Below, piece after piece: positions 24,527 to 32,837 of a stretch of 36,195 nucleotides of DNA. The DNA is taken from the NCBI RefSeq assembly GCF_002412165.1, contig NZ_NXIA01000025.1, positions 1-36,195 of the forward strand, read 5' to 3'. Made by a program: the position numbers and the translations under genes. Source of the DNA: Curtobacterium sp. 'Ferrero' (GTDB taxonomy: Bacteria > Actinomycetota > Actinomycetes > Actinomycetales > Microbacteriaceae). Position 1 is the stretch's first letter. Each line of letters begins with the position of its first letter. The notes under the pieces were generated by a model. The model saw nothing but the letters and a program-made list of their open reading frames with translations. It searched no databases and was not told the origin of the DNA.

Positions 24527-26167
24527 TCAGGACACGAGCCCGTCGTCCCGGAGGCCGAAGAGACCGTGGCCGTGTTCGACGAGCGCCTCGTACGCGGAGG
24601 CGGGGTCGCTCGGCGCAGCCGTGCCCGGTTCGAACCGGGCGAGCAGCACGGCGAGCAGGTCGGAGCGACCGGCTGGGGTGGTCGCGGACCGGCGGGGGAG
24701 GCGCACGGGCGGGCGTGGGACGACGGGTGCCGTGACGACCGGCCACGAGGACACCGGGCGGGGTGTGGTGCGGTTCGCGGCGGCGGTGATCGGAGCGGCC
24801 GCGCGGTCGCGGTCGGTCAGGGACGGCAGGCCGTGCACGTCGTTGAGCGTCCTGATCACGGAGCAGTGATCGGTCGGCGTGTTCACCACGGTGCGGGCGT
24901 CGGTGTACGCGGACACGACGATCGTCGGCACGCGGACCCCGAGGCGGTCGAAGCGGAACCCGTCCTCGCCGGCCGGTGCGTGCTCCTCCGGAGGGACGGC
25001 TCGCGGTGGTGGGACGTGGTCGTACATGCCGCCGTGCTCGTCGAAGGTGATCAGCAACGTCGTGTTGGACGGGTTCGACCCGCCGGCCCGGCCGCCGTCC
25101 CGGATCGCGGAGTACACCTCGGCGACGAGGGCCTCCGCGGCGAGCATGTCCGCGACGGCCTTGCTGTAGTGCCCCGGGCGCGGTGCGCCGGCGGACGACG
25201 GCGGGTGCATGCTGTTGCGGCTGAAGACCATGCGGGGCTCGATGAACGAGTAGGCCGGCAGGTCGCCCGATCGCGCGTCGGCGTGGAACTGCTCCATGCT
25301 CCGGAAGTTGCTCTGCCAGTACTGCTGGACTGCCGGTGCGGCGAGGATCCCGGTGAGCGACACGACCTGCGACGCGTCGTAGTAGACCCGCCACGGCACG
25401 CCGGCCTGCTGCATGGTGTTGAAGACCGTCGGCGCTGCGGGGGCGTCGCGCCACTTGCGGTACCCGCCGTGCCCGGAGTTCGAGGTGAACCCGTTCGACG
25501 TCGCGGCGTGGAAGAACGCCCGGTTCGGCCAGGTGTCGGACGGGACGGCGGAGAACCAGTGGTCGAAGACCCCGAACTGCTCGGCGAGGGTCGTCAGGAC
25601 GGGCAGGGCGTCCGGGGGGAAGCCGCCCATGACCTGCGCGTACTCGCGCGGGTCCGGGTCGCGCCCGAGCAGGCCTCGCAGGTGGGCTTGGTAGTCGGTG
25701 ACGAAGCCGTCCATCGTCGGCTCGCCGTCCGCGTCGCCGGTGGCCCAGAGCTGGCGGACGGTGTTGGCGTAGCCCTCGCCGGCGTTCGCGGTCGGACTGA
25801 TCAGCACCTGGTCGCGGGACCCGGTGAAGCGGTGGGCCGCCACGAGCCCGCCGGCCGACGTCGGGTTCGTTCGGCGACGGTCGGCCAGCCCGGCGAAGCG
25901 CTGCCCGCGGCGAGGTCGCGTTCCCGGGTAGAGCCAGCCGAGCACCTGGTCGAAGGACCGGTTCTCCATCATCAGCACGACGATGTGCTCGAACGCCGCG
26001 CGGGGCGTCGTCGTCCTCGTCACCGGGCCGGCGTCGACCGGCAGGAGCGGCGCGGTCCCGCCCGGCGTCGCATCCGCTCCGAGTGCGAGGAGGGTGCCGG
26101 CGGCCAGGCCGGCACCGAGCAGCTGCCGCCTCGTCAGGGTCGTGTCGCGGGGAGGTCGTCCGTCCAT
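24527..26167 (-). CDS. Tat-exported phosphoesterase (phospholipase C/acid phosphatase family)
   Basis: A 546-residue secreted enzyme. The N-terminus has a twin-arginine signal, TRRQLLGAGLAAG (12-24), suggesting export of a folded, metal-loaded protein. The mature part shows the bacterial phospholipase C/AcpA phosphoesterase motifs: MMENRSFDQVLGWL, SDTWPNRAFFHAATSNG and FDEHGGMYDHVPPP. Substrates may be phospholipids, glycerophosphodiesters or wall polyol-phosphates; sequence cannot tell. Start ATG 26167 is placed to begin just before the Tat signal; AGGACGG upstream may be its binding site. It is 28 bp after the membrane protein gene and probably in the dedA operon. Adjacent convergent wall-polymer genes make a teichoic-acid-related role tempting but unproven. 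Confidence 0.88.
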   Translation of the reverse strand: MDGRPPRDTTLTRRQLLGAGLAAGTLLALGADATPGGTAPLLPVDAGPVTRTTTPRAAFEHIVVLMMENRSFDQVLGWLYPGTRPRRGQRFAGLADRRRTNPTSAGGLVAAHRFTGSRDQVLISPTANAGEGYANTVRQLWATGDADGEPTMDGFVTDYQAHLRGLLGRDPDPREYAQVMGGFPPDALPVLTTLAEQFGVFDHWFSAVPSDTWPNRAFFHAATSNGFTSNSGHGGYRKWRDAPAAPTVFNTMQQAGVPWRVYYDASQVVSLTGILAAPAVQQYWQSNFRSMEQFHADARSGDLPAYSFIEPRMVFSRNSMHPPSSAGAPRPGHYSKAVADMLAAEALVAEVYSAIRDGGRAGGSNPSNTTLLITFDEHGGMYDHVPPPRAVPPEEHAPAGEDGFRFDRLGVRVPTIVVSAYTDARTVVNTPTDHCSVIRTLNDVHGLPSLTDRDRAAAPITAAANRTTPRPVSSWPVVTAPVVPRPPVRLPRRSATTPAGRSDLLAVLLARFEPGTAAPSDPASAYEALVEHGHGLFGLRDDGLVS

Positions 26168-26195
26168 GGTCGATCGGTGCCGTCCTGGGGTCGCG

Positions 26196-26960
26196 TCACG
26201 CCGGGGAGCCCGCGAACCGACGTCGGGTGTGGACCGCGGAGGCCCACGACACACCCAGCACGATGGCGACCAGCAGCACCGCGCTCACCGGGCCGGTGCC
26301 CACCCCGAGCCCGCCGCGCGTGCCCGGGACGCCGACCCAGTCGGCGAACGACGCACCGATCGGGCGGGTGAGGACGTACACGGTCCAGAACGACACGACG
26401 GGTCCGGCGGCGCCGACCCGCCGGGCGAGGACCACGACCGCCGCGAGCGCCGTGAACACGAGGCCGCCGCCGAGGAACCCGAGGTGGAAGCTGTCGGCGG
26501 CGAGGTCGCCGGCGGCCGTGCCCATCGCGAAGGTCGCGACCACGGCGGCCCAGTAGAGCAGTTGCCGCCTGGTCGTGGTCACGGTGTGCACGTCGACGGT
26601 GCCCTCGACGAGCCGCCAGGTGACGAAGACCGCCACGAGGGCGACGAGGAACAGCGGCGTCGAGACCGTGTACGGCACGCCGAGCGCCACGTGTGCCACG
26701 TCGGCGACCATGGTGCCGAAGACGCCGACCATGGCGACGGCTCCCCAGTACCGCCAGGGTCGGTACCGGTCGGACCGTAGCTGCAGGACGAGGACGACGA
26801 AGAACACGACGGCCGTCAGCAGGACCGTCGGCACCGGCGGGAACCGGGTCACGAGGAAGTCCGACAGCGCCTCGCCCATCGCGGTCGACAGGACCTTGAG
26901 CGCCCAGAAGCCCGCCGTCGGGTCGGCGACCCGGTTCACGGGGGAGCCGGGGCGGTTCAC
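26196..26960 (-). CDS. Multi-pass membrane protein (COG4705-like)
   Basis: A 254-residue protein with about seven or eight hydrophobic segments. It contains two short repeats of the type WALKVLSTAMGEALSDFLV near the N-terminus and FWTVYVLTRPIGASFADWV in the second half, a pattern of the uncharacterised COG4705 membrane-anchored family. The repeat hints at an internal duplication with conserved polar residues (T, G, E/S, D) inside the membrane. No enzymatic motif is seen. Start GTG 26960 is set by a GTGA overlap with the dedA stop; GTG 26939 is an alternative seven codons later. It lies between dedA and the phosphoesterase in one likely operon. Confidence 0.75.
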   Translation of the reverse strand: MNRPGSPVNRVADPTAGFWALKVLSTAMGEALSDFLVTRFPPVPTVLLTAVVFFVVLVLQLRSDRYRPWRYWGAVAMVGVFGTMVADVAHVALGVPYTVSTPLFLVALVAVFVTWRLVEGTVDVHTVTTTRRQLLYWAAVVATFAMGTAAGDLAADSFHLGFLGGGLVFTALAAVVVLARRVGAAGPVVSFWTVYVLTRPIGASFADWVGVPGTRGGLGVGTGPVSAVLLVAIVLGVSWASAVHTRRRFAGSPA

Positions 26961-27667
26961 CGGCCCTCCCGCGCAGCAGACGGGGCGGCATCGCGATCCG
27001 CGGCGGCTCCGGTCGGCGCGCCACCCGGACGGTCTCCCGTCCGCCGTCGAGCAGTCCGGCGTCGTCGGAGCGCACCGATGACGATCGGCAGGACGGACAC
27101 CACCACGATGACGATCATGAGCGCGTCGATGTTGTGCGCGATCACCGGGATGCCGCCGAGCAGCACACCGACGACGGTGAGACCGACGGCCCAGGACACC
27201 GCACCGATCAGGTTGAACACGAGGAACCGGCGGTACCGCATCTCCGCCGTCCCGGCCGCGAGCGGCACGTAGGTGCGGACGATCGGGACGAACCTGCCGA
27301 GGACGAGGCTGAGCCCACCCCACCGGGCGAAGAACGCCTCGGCCTCGTCGAGCCGGGCGGTGGTCAGCACCCGGGCATCCGCGCGGAACAGTCGACGCCC
27401 GAACCGCTTGCCGAGCCAGTACCCGACCTGGTCGCCGGCGACCGCGGCCACGGAGGCGACGACGGCGACCTGCCACGGTGCCACCCCGAGCGCGCCGCTG
27501 ATGATCGCCGCGGTGACGAGCAGCGAGTCGCCGGGCAGGAACGGGAACAGGACGCCGGACTCGATGAAGATGAGGACGGCGATGCCGATCAGGACGTACG
27601 GGCCGAAGGCGTGCAGGACGGACGCAGCATCGAACAGGCTCACGGCCAGGGGGACGGTGTGGATCAC
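26957..27667 (-). CDS. DedA-family membrane protein
   Basis: A 236-residue DedA/SNARE-associated membrane protein. Members are linked to lipid-carrier recycling across the membrane, including undecaprenyl phosphate, and to envelope stress tolerance. Conserved acidic residues are in FIESGVLFPFLPGDSLL (E36 and D47) and the conserved arginine motif in LGRFVPIVRTYVPLAAG. Four to five hydrophobic segments fit the fold, and the C-terminal 35 residues are a polar Arg/Ala-rich tail. Start GTG 27667 has GGAAAGGA seven bases upstream. TAGCGT at 27696-27701 is a plausible -10. It is divergent from the histidine kinase gene and is followed by an overlapping membrane protein gene. Confidence 0.9.
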   Translation of the reverse strand: MIHTVPLAVSLFDAASVLHAFGPYVLIGIAVLIFIESGVLFPFLPGDSLLVTAAIISGALGVAPWQVAVVASVAAVAGDQVGYWLGKRFGRRLFRADARVLTTARLDEAEAFFARWGGLSLVLGRFVPIVRTYVPLAAGTAEMRYRRFLVFNLIGAVSWAVGLTVVGVLLGGIPVIAHNIDALMIVIVVVSVLPIVIGALRRRRTARRRTGDRPGGAPTGAAADRDAAPSAAREGR

Positions 27668-27695
27668 GGGAGTCCTTTCCGGTGGGCTCGCAGCG

Positions 27696-27701
27696 ACGCT
27701 A
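27696..27701 (-). promoter_or_regulatory. Candidate -10 of the dedA operon
   Basis: TAGCGT on the minus strand lies 28 bp before the dedA GTG, giving a leader of about 20 bases that includes the AAGGA binding site. No convincing -35 is visible. The element is in the 130-bp gap divergent to the histidine kinase gene. Confidence 0.35.
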
Positions 27702-27797
27702 GGCACCGGCCCGCAAGACTCCACCAAGAAACCCGCCGACCACCTCCCAGGCCGACGTGGGGCAGGATCGAGGCAGGCGCGTACGAGAGGAGTGACG

Positions 27798-28877
27798 GTG
27801 TCCCGGTTCCGAGCAGCGGTCGTCGACCTCGCCACCCGGTGGTCGTTCCGGAGCGACGACGAACGCGACCCCGACCGGCTGGCGTACCGACGCTCGGTCG
27901 TCGGCATCGGCCTGCGCGTCGCGGTCGTCTCGGCGGCGCTCGTGATCGCGATCATCGCGCTGGTCGTCGTCTACGTGCTCTGGCAGCTGACCCCGGCCCA
28001 GGTCAACGAGCCACCGGACCCCACCGACGTCCGCATCTCCCTCGACACCGTCGACCTCAGCATCGCCGTCCTCGGCGTCGGCGGGCTCTCGATCGTCTTC
28101 GCCGGTGTCGCCGCCTGGCTGATCGCCCGTCGTGCGGTCCGGCCGATCGCCGAGGCGTCCCGGATGCAGCGGACGTTCGTGGCGGACGCGAGCCACGAAC
28201 TCCGGACCCCGCTCGCCGTCCTGCACGCCCGGGTCCAACACCTGCGGATGCTCACCCCGGCCGACGACCGCGCACGTCGGGTGGTCGACGAGCTCACCGA
28301 GGACACGCGGCTGCTCGTCGACATCGTCGACGACCTCCTCGAGGCCGCCGCGGGCCGCGAGCAGACCAGCGGCACCGCCGACCTCGCCCGGGCGCTGGGC
28401 ACCCTCGAACGCGACCTGTCGGTCCTCGCCGACGACCGCGGTGTCCGACTCGACGTCGTCGCGCCCGACGGCGAGGGGCCGGTCGTGGCGGTGAGCGGCA
28501 CCCGGCTGCAGCGGTGCCTCGTCGCCCTGACCGACAACGCCGTCGGGCACACCCCTCCCGGCGGCACCGTCCGGGTCACGGCCGAGCGCACCGGGTCCGT
28601 CGTCACCGTGCGCGTCGCCGACGAGGGGTCGGGGATCACGGGGATCGCGCCCTCCCGGGTGTTCGACCGCTTCGCGCACGGCGCCCCCCGCGATCCGGGT
28701 CGACCCGGGACGCGCACCGGGTACGGCATCGGGCTGGCACTCGTCCGGGACGTCGCGGTGCGCGCCGGCGGGGACGTGACGGTCGAGCGCACCGACGACC
28801 ACGGCTCCGTCTTCGCCCTGCGGCTCCCCGTCGCCGGGCCGTCGCCGGCACACCCTGAACCGGAGGACGACCGATGA
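27798..28877 (+). CDS. Sensor histidine kinase
   Basis: A 359-residue membrane kinase. Transmembrane helices lie at about 37-62 and 88-110 with a short outward loop of about 25 residues between, so the sensory part is small. The dimerisation domain holds H133 in ASHELRTPL. The ATP-binding domain shows the N-box (LTDNAVGHTPPGG), the G1 box (DEGSGI) and the G2 box (GYGIGLAL). Start GTG 27798 has AGGAG five bases upstream; GTG 27792 is inside that element and less likely. The stop overlaps the response regulator start (ATGA), so the pair is cognate. The signal is unknown. The divergent dedA-phosphoesterase operon is a plausible target. Confidence 0.93.
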   Translation: MSRFRAAVVDLATRWSFRSDDERDPDRLAYRRSVVGIGLRVAVVSAALVIAIIALVVVYVLWQLTPAQVNEPPDPTDVRISLDTVDLSIAVLGVGGLSIVFAGVAAWLIARRAVRPIAEASRMQRTFVADASHELRTPLAVLHARVQHLRMLTPADDRARRVVDELTEDTRLLVDIVDDLLEAAAGREQTSGTADLARALGTLERDLSVLADDRGVRLDVVAPDGEGPVVAVSGTRLQRCLVALTDNAVGHTPPGGTVRVTAERTGSVVTVRVADEGSGITGIAPSRVFDRFAHGAPRDPGRPGTRTGYGIGLALVRDVAVRAGGDVTVERTDDHGSVFALRLPVAGPSPAHPEPEDDR

Positions 28878-29533
28878 CCGCCAGACTGCTGCTCGTGGAG
28901 GACGACCCCCGACTCGGCCCGCTCGTCGCGGAGGTCCTCGACACCGACTGGGACGTCACGCTCGTCACCACCGGCGAGGAGGCCCTGACGGTGGCGCAGG
29001 AGCGCTACTTCGACGTGATGGTCGTCGACCGACGGCTGCCCGGCATCGACGGGACCGAGTTCGTCGCCACCCTCCGCCGGCGTCGCACCAGCACGCCCGT
29101 GCTCATGCTCACCGCCCTCGGTGACGTCCGCGACCGCGTGTCCGGCCTCGACGCCGGAGCGAACGACTACCTCACCAAGCCCTTCGACTTCGACGAGCTC
29201 TCCGCACGCCTCCGCGCACTCACCCGCGACTACTCGGGCACCGGGCCCGGCATCGAGATCGGCAGCTGGCTGTTCCACCCCGACGACGGCAGCATCACCT
29301 CGCCCTACACGGGACGGATCATGCTCACCGAGAAGGAGACCGCGCTGCTGCGGCTGCTCGCCGACGAACCCGCCCGGGCCTTCACCCGCCAGCACCTGCT
29401 GTCGGCCGTGTTCGACCACGGTGAGCAGCCGGGGACCGTGGACACCTACGTGCACTACCTCCGCCGGAAGACCGACCGCGACCTGATCACCACCATCCGC
29501 GGGACCGGCTACCGCCTGGGCACCCCCGCCTGA
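28874..29533 (+). CDS. OmpR-family response regulator
   Basis: A 219-residue response regulator. The receiver domain (1-115) has D10 and D11, phosphoacceptor D52 in VVDRRLPG, T80 and K102 in LTKPF. The C-terminal winged-helix DNA-binding domain (about 125-215) has the typical LTEKETALLRLLADEP and TVDTYVHYLRRK segments and ends in GTGYRL. Its start overlaps the histidine kinase stop (ATGA). An unusual point is the low number of Arg/Lys in the linker, but domain lengths are normal. It is followed after 15 bp by a convergent small ORF. Confidence 0.94.
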   Translation: MTARLLLVEDDPRLGPLVAEVLDTDWDVTLVTTGEEALTVAQERYFDVMVVDRRLPGIDGTEFVATLRRRRTSTPVLMLTALGDVRDRVSGLDAGANDYLTKPFDFDELSARLRALTRDYSGTGPGIEIGSWLFHPDDGSITSPYTGRIMLTEKETALLRLLADEPARAFTRQHLLSAVFDHGEQPGTVDTYVHYLRRKTDRDLITTIRGTGYRLGTPA

Positions 29534-29548
29534 CCGAGCGGACGGAGC

Positions 29549-29674
29549 TCAGTCGCCGTCGAACGACGACTGCTCCTCGACCGCCACCGCGACCGCGACC
29601 ATCGCCGCGCCGACCGTCCCGACGAGCACCGCCACCAGGACCGCCGCGCCGGCGACCACCAACACGAGACCCAT
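29549..29674 (-). CDS. 41-residue single-pass membrane protein
   Basis: A short ORF encoding 41 residues: one long Val/Ala/Leu-rich hydrophobic stretch (about 2-32) and an acidic tail ending in EEQSSFDGD. ATG 29674 has a strong GGAGG eight bases upstream. That binding site and the clean membrane-helix-plus-tail layout support translation; function is unknown. It converges on the response regulator with only a 15-bp gap. The frame is open further upstream but the extra part runs into a palindromic repeat. Confidence 0.55.
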   Translation of the reverse strand: MGLVLVVAGAAVLVAVLVGTVGAAMVAVAVAVEEQSSFDGD

Positions 29675-29771
29675 GCCGACCACCTCCGCCCCCCAGCGTC
29701 CGGGGCCCGTCCCCAGGAACGACCCAGACGACACAGCACCGGGGCCCGGCCACCGGTACCAGGTCCCACCC

Positions 29772-29819
29772 GGCGGACGGGAGGCACGTGGCGGCGCAGC
29801 CACGCGCCTCCCGTCCGCC
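29772..29819. repeat. Dispersed inverted repeat, copy 3
   Basis: Arms of 21 bp (29772-29792 and 29799-29819, one mismatch) flank a 6-base loop. The core is GGACGGGAGGC / GCCTCCCGTCC. It lies between the 41-residue ORF (minus) and tRNA-Val (plus), again in a divergent gap. Confidence 0.82.
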
Positions 29820-29863
29820 ACCGCGAGCCGTCCGCCAACGCGAGCCCCCTAGACTGAGCACGC

Positions 29864-29936
29864 GGGCTCTTAGCTCAGTTGGTAGAGCGCTTCGTTTACA
29901 CCGAAGACGTCGGCGGTTCGAGTCCGTCAGGGCCCA
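29864..29936 (+). tRNA. tRNA-Val (anticodon UAC)
   Basis: A 73-base cloverleaf. The acceptor stem GGGCTCT pairs with AGGGCCC, including a G-T pair, and the discriminator is A. The D-arm is GCTC-AGTTGGTA-GAGC, the anticodon arm CTTCG-TTTACAC-CGAAG with anticodon TAC, and the T-arm contains GGTTCGAGTCC. TAC decodes GTA, a rare codon in such GC-rich DNA. The 3' CCA is not encoded. No integrase or duplicated tRNA end is visible nearby. Confidence 0.93.
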
Positions 29937-29980
29937 CCCCCGTCCCACGGCACCGAGACCGTCCGCTCGGAGGTGACCAG

Positions 29981-30937
29981 GTGCACCCGACCCCGTCCCG
30001 ACGCCTCGGCCTCCTCGCCGTCGTCGTGACCGCGGTGCTCTGGGGCACCACCGGCACCGCCGCGACCTTCGCCCCCGACGTCGGCCCACTCGCGATCGGC
30101 GCCGCGGCCCTCGGCATCGGCGGACTCCTGCAGGCCGCCGTCGCCGTCCGCCCGATCCAGCGCGCACGGCCGGTGCTCGCCGCCCGGTGGCCCCTGGTCC
30201 TCGTCGGCGGGGTCGCCGTCGCCGTGTACCCCCTCGCGTTCTACACCGCCATGCACACCGCCGGGGTCGCGATCGGCTCCGTCGTGTCCCTGGCGTCCGC
30301 CCCCGTCGCGTCCGGCGTCCTCGAACGCGTCGTCGACCGCAGGCCGCTCGGCGCCCGGTGGGGGACCGCCGTCGTCATCGGCGTCGTGGGCAGCACGGCG
30401 CTCTGCCTGTCCGGCACCGCGTCGTCGGACCCCGGCACCGGGAACGGGACCGACCCCGGCGGCACCGTGGCCGGCATCGCCCTCGGACTGGTCGCCGGAG
30501 CCACCTACGCCCTGTACTCGTGGACCGCGCACCGCCTCATGACCCGCAGCGTCCCCCGCGCCGCCGCGATGGGCGCCGTCTTCGGCACCGGCGGCCTCCT
30601 GCTGCTGCCCGTCCTCCTCCTCACCGGAGCACCACTGCTCGCCACCCCCACGAACACCGCCGTCGGGCTCTACATGGCACTCGTCCCGATGGCCGCCGGC
30701 TACCTCCTGTTCGGCATCGGCCTCGAATCCGTCCCGCCGAGCACCGCCACCACCGTCACCCTCCTCGAGCCGGCCGTCGCCACCGTCCTCGCCGTCACCG
30801 TCGTCGGCGAACGACTCGCCCCCGCCGGGTGGGTCGGACTCGCCCTCGTCGGCGTCGCACTCGTCGTCCTCGTCGCCAGCCCCGCACGCAGCACCGCGCG
30901 TGGCCCCGGGAACGCCCCGACGCCACCGCTCAGTTGA
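29981..30937 (+). CDS. EamA-family (DMT) transporter
   Basis: A 318-residue drug/metabolite transporter with ten hydrophobic segments arranged as two EamA repeats of five. The first begins with AVLWGTTGTAATF, and the second (about 180-300) ends with the typical TVTLLEPAVATVLAVTVVGERL segment. Exported substrates in this family include amino acids and metabolites, but none can be assigned here. Start GTG 29981 has GGAGG seven bases upstream; an upstream in-frame opening lies within tRNA-Val and is excluded. The stop overlaps the convergent GH16-like gene by 8 bp. Confidence 0.88.
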   Translation: MHPTPSRRLGLLAVVVTAVLWGTTGTAATFAPDVGPLAIGAAALGIGGLLQAAVAVRPIQRARPVLAARWPLVLVGGVAVAVYPLAFYTAMHTAGVAIGSVVSLASAPVASGVLERVVDRRPLGARWGTAVVIGVVGSTALCLSGTASSDPGTGNGTDPGGTVAGIALGLVAGATYALYSWTAHRLMTRSVPRAAAMGAVFGTGGLLLLPVLLLTGAPLLATPTNTAVGLYMALVPMAAGYLLFGIGLESVPPSTATTVTLLEPAVATVLAVTVVGERLAPAGWVGLALVGVALVVLVASPARSTARGPGNAPTPPLS

Positions 30938-31967
30938 TCGACACCCAGTCGATGAGCACGTGCCCCGGCTTGCCCACGTCCCCGATCTGGAACGTGTACC
31001 GGTGCGGCGTCGTCGGCACACTGTGCGTCACGGTGCCGATCAACCGCCCGTCGAGGAAGTAGCGCATCGACACGCCCGGCACCCACTCCATCGTGTACGT
31101 GTGCCAGTCCTGCCACCGCGCCCCGGTCCGGATGCCCTGCGCCCGGTCGGCGTCATCCGCCCCGAGCATGTGGTGGAACACCGCGGGAGCCGCGCTGAAC
31201 GAGCCCTCCGGGTAGTCGACCTCACCCTCGGACGCGTCGTTCGACGTCGGCCACAGCATCACCGCCGTGCCGTTGCCCGCGCCGCCCTCGACCTTCATCC
31301 GGATGCTGAACGTGCCGCCGGTCCTGGCCCAGGCGCTCGCCGGGGGACCGAACACCCCGGCCGCCCCCTGCGTGCCGTTCATCGCGACGTCCATCACGCC
31401 GTCGTGGGCGCTGACGAGGGCACCGGACCAGTACTTGCCACCGGTGCCGTCGACGTACGGCTGCCACGAGCCGGCGTACGTCGACGCGAACTGCCCGCCG
31501 GCCGCAGCGGGCGTGGTGAAGTCCTCGTGGAAGGCGGCGGCGTCCCCGACCACCGGCGCGGGCACGTCCCCGGCGGTCCCGCTGCCCGAGGTCGCGGACC
31601 CCGTGCCGGACGGCTCCGGCGTCGCCCGGGAACCCGGAGCCGTCGATCCGCCCGACGACCCGGCGGAGGCGTTCGCCGAGGATCCGACCGACGGCTCCGC
31701 GGACGACGAGGCCGTCGAACCGTCCGCCCACGTCGTCGCCGCGGGGGACGGCGAGGCCGAAGGAGTCGTCGACGAGGACGACGAGGACGACGAGGACGAC
31801 GATCGGCCGTGCCCGGGGAGCTCGCTGCCGATCGAGGGCGGGCTGAGGAACGCGAGGGCCACGAACGCCGTGAGGCTGCCCACCACCAGGACGACGACGC
31901 CGCGCAGCAGCATGCCGATGTCGTCGGTCTTCCCGCTCCGTCGCGGGCTTCGTCGTTGCCGTGTCAC
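30930..31967 (-). CDS. Membrane-anchored GH16-like protein
   Basis: A 345-residue protein with an N-terminal membrane helix (about 20-41) and no obvious cleavage site. A low-complexity linker (about 52-140) has an 11-serine run at 56-66 and is rich in Ser, Gly, Ala, Thr and Pro. The C-terminal domain (about 145-345) is a concanavalin-like fold with the GH16 catalytic pattern E-x-D-x-x-E at E249, D251 and E254 (GEVDYPEG). It would cleave or bind a beta-glucan or galactan outside the cell while tethered to the membrane. Start GTG 31967 has AGGAG six bases upstream. Substrate is unknown; a plant beta-glucan or an own-wall polymer are both possible. Confidence 0.83.
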   Translation of the reverse strand: MTRQRRSPRRSGKTDDIGMLLRGVVVLVVGSLTAFVALAFLSPPSIGSELPGHGRSSSSSSSSSSSTTPSASPSPAATTWADGSTASSSAEPSVGSSANASAGSSGGSTAPGSRATPEPSGTGSATSGSGTAGDVPAPVVGDAAAFHEDFTTPAAAGGQFASTYAGSWQPYVDGTGGKYWSGALVSAHDGVMDVAMNGTQGAAGVFGPPASAWARTGGTFSIRMKVEGGAGNGTAVMLWPTSNDASEGEVDYPEGSFSAAPAVFHHMLGADDADRAQGIRTGARWQDWHTYTMEWVPGVSMRYFLDGRLIGTVTHSVPTTPHRYTFQIGDVGKPGHVLIDWVSIN

Positions 31968-32142
31968 GATGTGCTCCTGATCCCTGCCACCGTCAGGTTC
32001 GCTCGCCGAGCGCGGGAACGCTGCCCCCTGGGGACGGAGTCGCGGCAACCCGCACGGACTTGCGTCAACCCCGATTCCCGCAACGCAGACGGTCACGGCC
32101 CGGCCGGCCGTCGAGGGCGGGGAGGGAACAGCTCGGTACCTG

Positions 32143-32148
32143 TACGGT
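32143..32148 (+). promoter_or_regulatory. Leaderless -10 for the DUF998 gene
   Basis: TACGGT ends seven bases before ATG 32156; the intervening bases are TGCTCAG and no Shine-Dalgarno sequence is present. Confidence 0.55.
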
Positions 32149-32155
32149 TGCTCAG

Positions 32156-32827
32156 ATGAGAGCAGTGCAGTTCGCGGCCTGGTGCTGGATCGGAGCCGCT
32201 GCGGCCCTGCTGGCCCAGGTGCTCGTCGCCGGTGCCTGGCCGGAGCCGTACTCCTGGGCGCACAACACCATCAGCGACCTCGGCGCGACGACCTGCGGGA
32301 CCGCTGACACCGGCACCGCCGTCGAACGGACGGTGTGTTCCCCGCTGCACCTCGTGGCGAACGCGGCGACCGTCGGCAACGGCCTGCTCCTCGCAGCGGG
32401 CGCGGTCGCCGTGACCCGTGCCCCGGCCCGGCCGCTCGGTGTGGTGGGGCCCGTGCTCCTCGCCGTCGGCGGAGCACTCGTCGTCGGGGTGGGCCTCACG
32501 CCGCTCGACGTCGCGCCGGACGCGCACGAGGTGTTCGCCCTCGCGCAGGCTCCCGTGCAGTGGACCGGCATGGTGCTCGCCGCGGTCGCTGCCGCACGGG
32601 CCGGCCGCCCCGTCCTCGCGGCGCTGACGATCACCGCGACCGTCGTGTCCGTCGTCGGCCTCGGGCTGTTCGTCAGCGCGATCGCCGGGGGAGCAGCGTC
32701 CGCCGCGGGCATCGGAACGGTCGAACGGATCGCCTTCGACACGCTGACTGTGTGGGGCGTCCTCGCCGGCATCGCGCTGCTGCGCGCGCCCTCGCGGTCA
32801 CCACGGCGGATTCGCGCGTCGTCCTGA
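32156..32827 (+). CDS. DUF998 membrane protein
   Basis: A 223-residue protein with about six hydrophobic segments. It fits the DUF998 family, with the N-terminal pattern YSWAHNTISDLGAT and a Cys pair in the loop that follows (TTCGTADTG, TVCSPLH). The outward loop could hold a disulfide. Function of the family is not established. It starts at ATG 32156, seven bases after TACGGT, without a ribosome binding site, so it is probably leaderless. It is divergent from the GH16-like gene and followed by a 22-bp-arm inverted repeat. Confidence 0.8.
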   Translation: MRAVQFAAWCWIGAAAALLAQVLVAGAWPEPYSWAHNTISDLGATTCGTADTGTAVERTVCSPLHLVANAATVGNGLLLAAGAVAVTRAPARPLGVVGPVLLAVGGALVVGVGLTPLDVAPDAHEVFALAQAPVQWTGMVLAAVAAARAGRPVLAALTITATVVSVVGLGLFVSAIAGGAASAAGIGTVERIAFDTLTVWGVLAGIALLRAPSRSPRRIRASS

Positions 32828-32837
32828 ACGCGGCACG

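Noticed and set aside
29864..29936. tRNA-Val as an integration site for a genomic island
   Set aside because: No integrase and no duplicated tRNA 3' end are visible downstream, and neighbouring genes look ordinary.
31968..32155. Possible c-di-AMP (ydaO-like) riboswitch before the GH16-like gene, based on a GAACCTGACGG-type stretch on the minus strand
   Set aside because: The 5' half of the conserved core is not recognisable and the leader is short; a covariance-model search would be needed.
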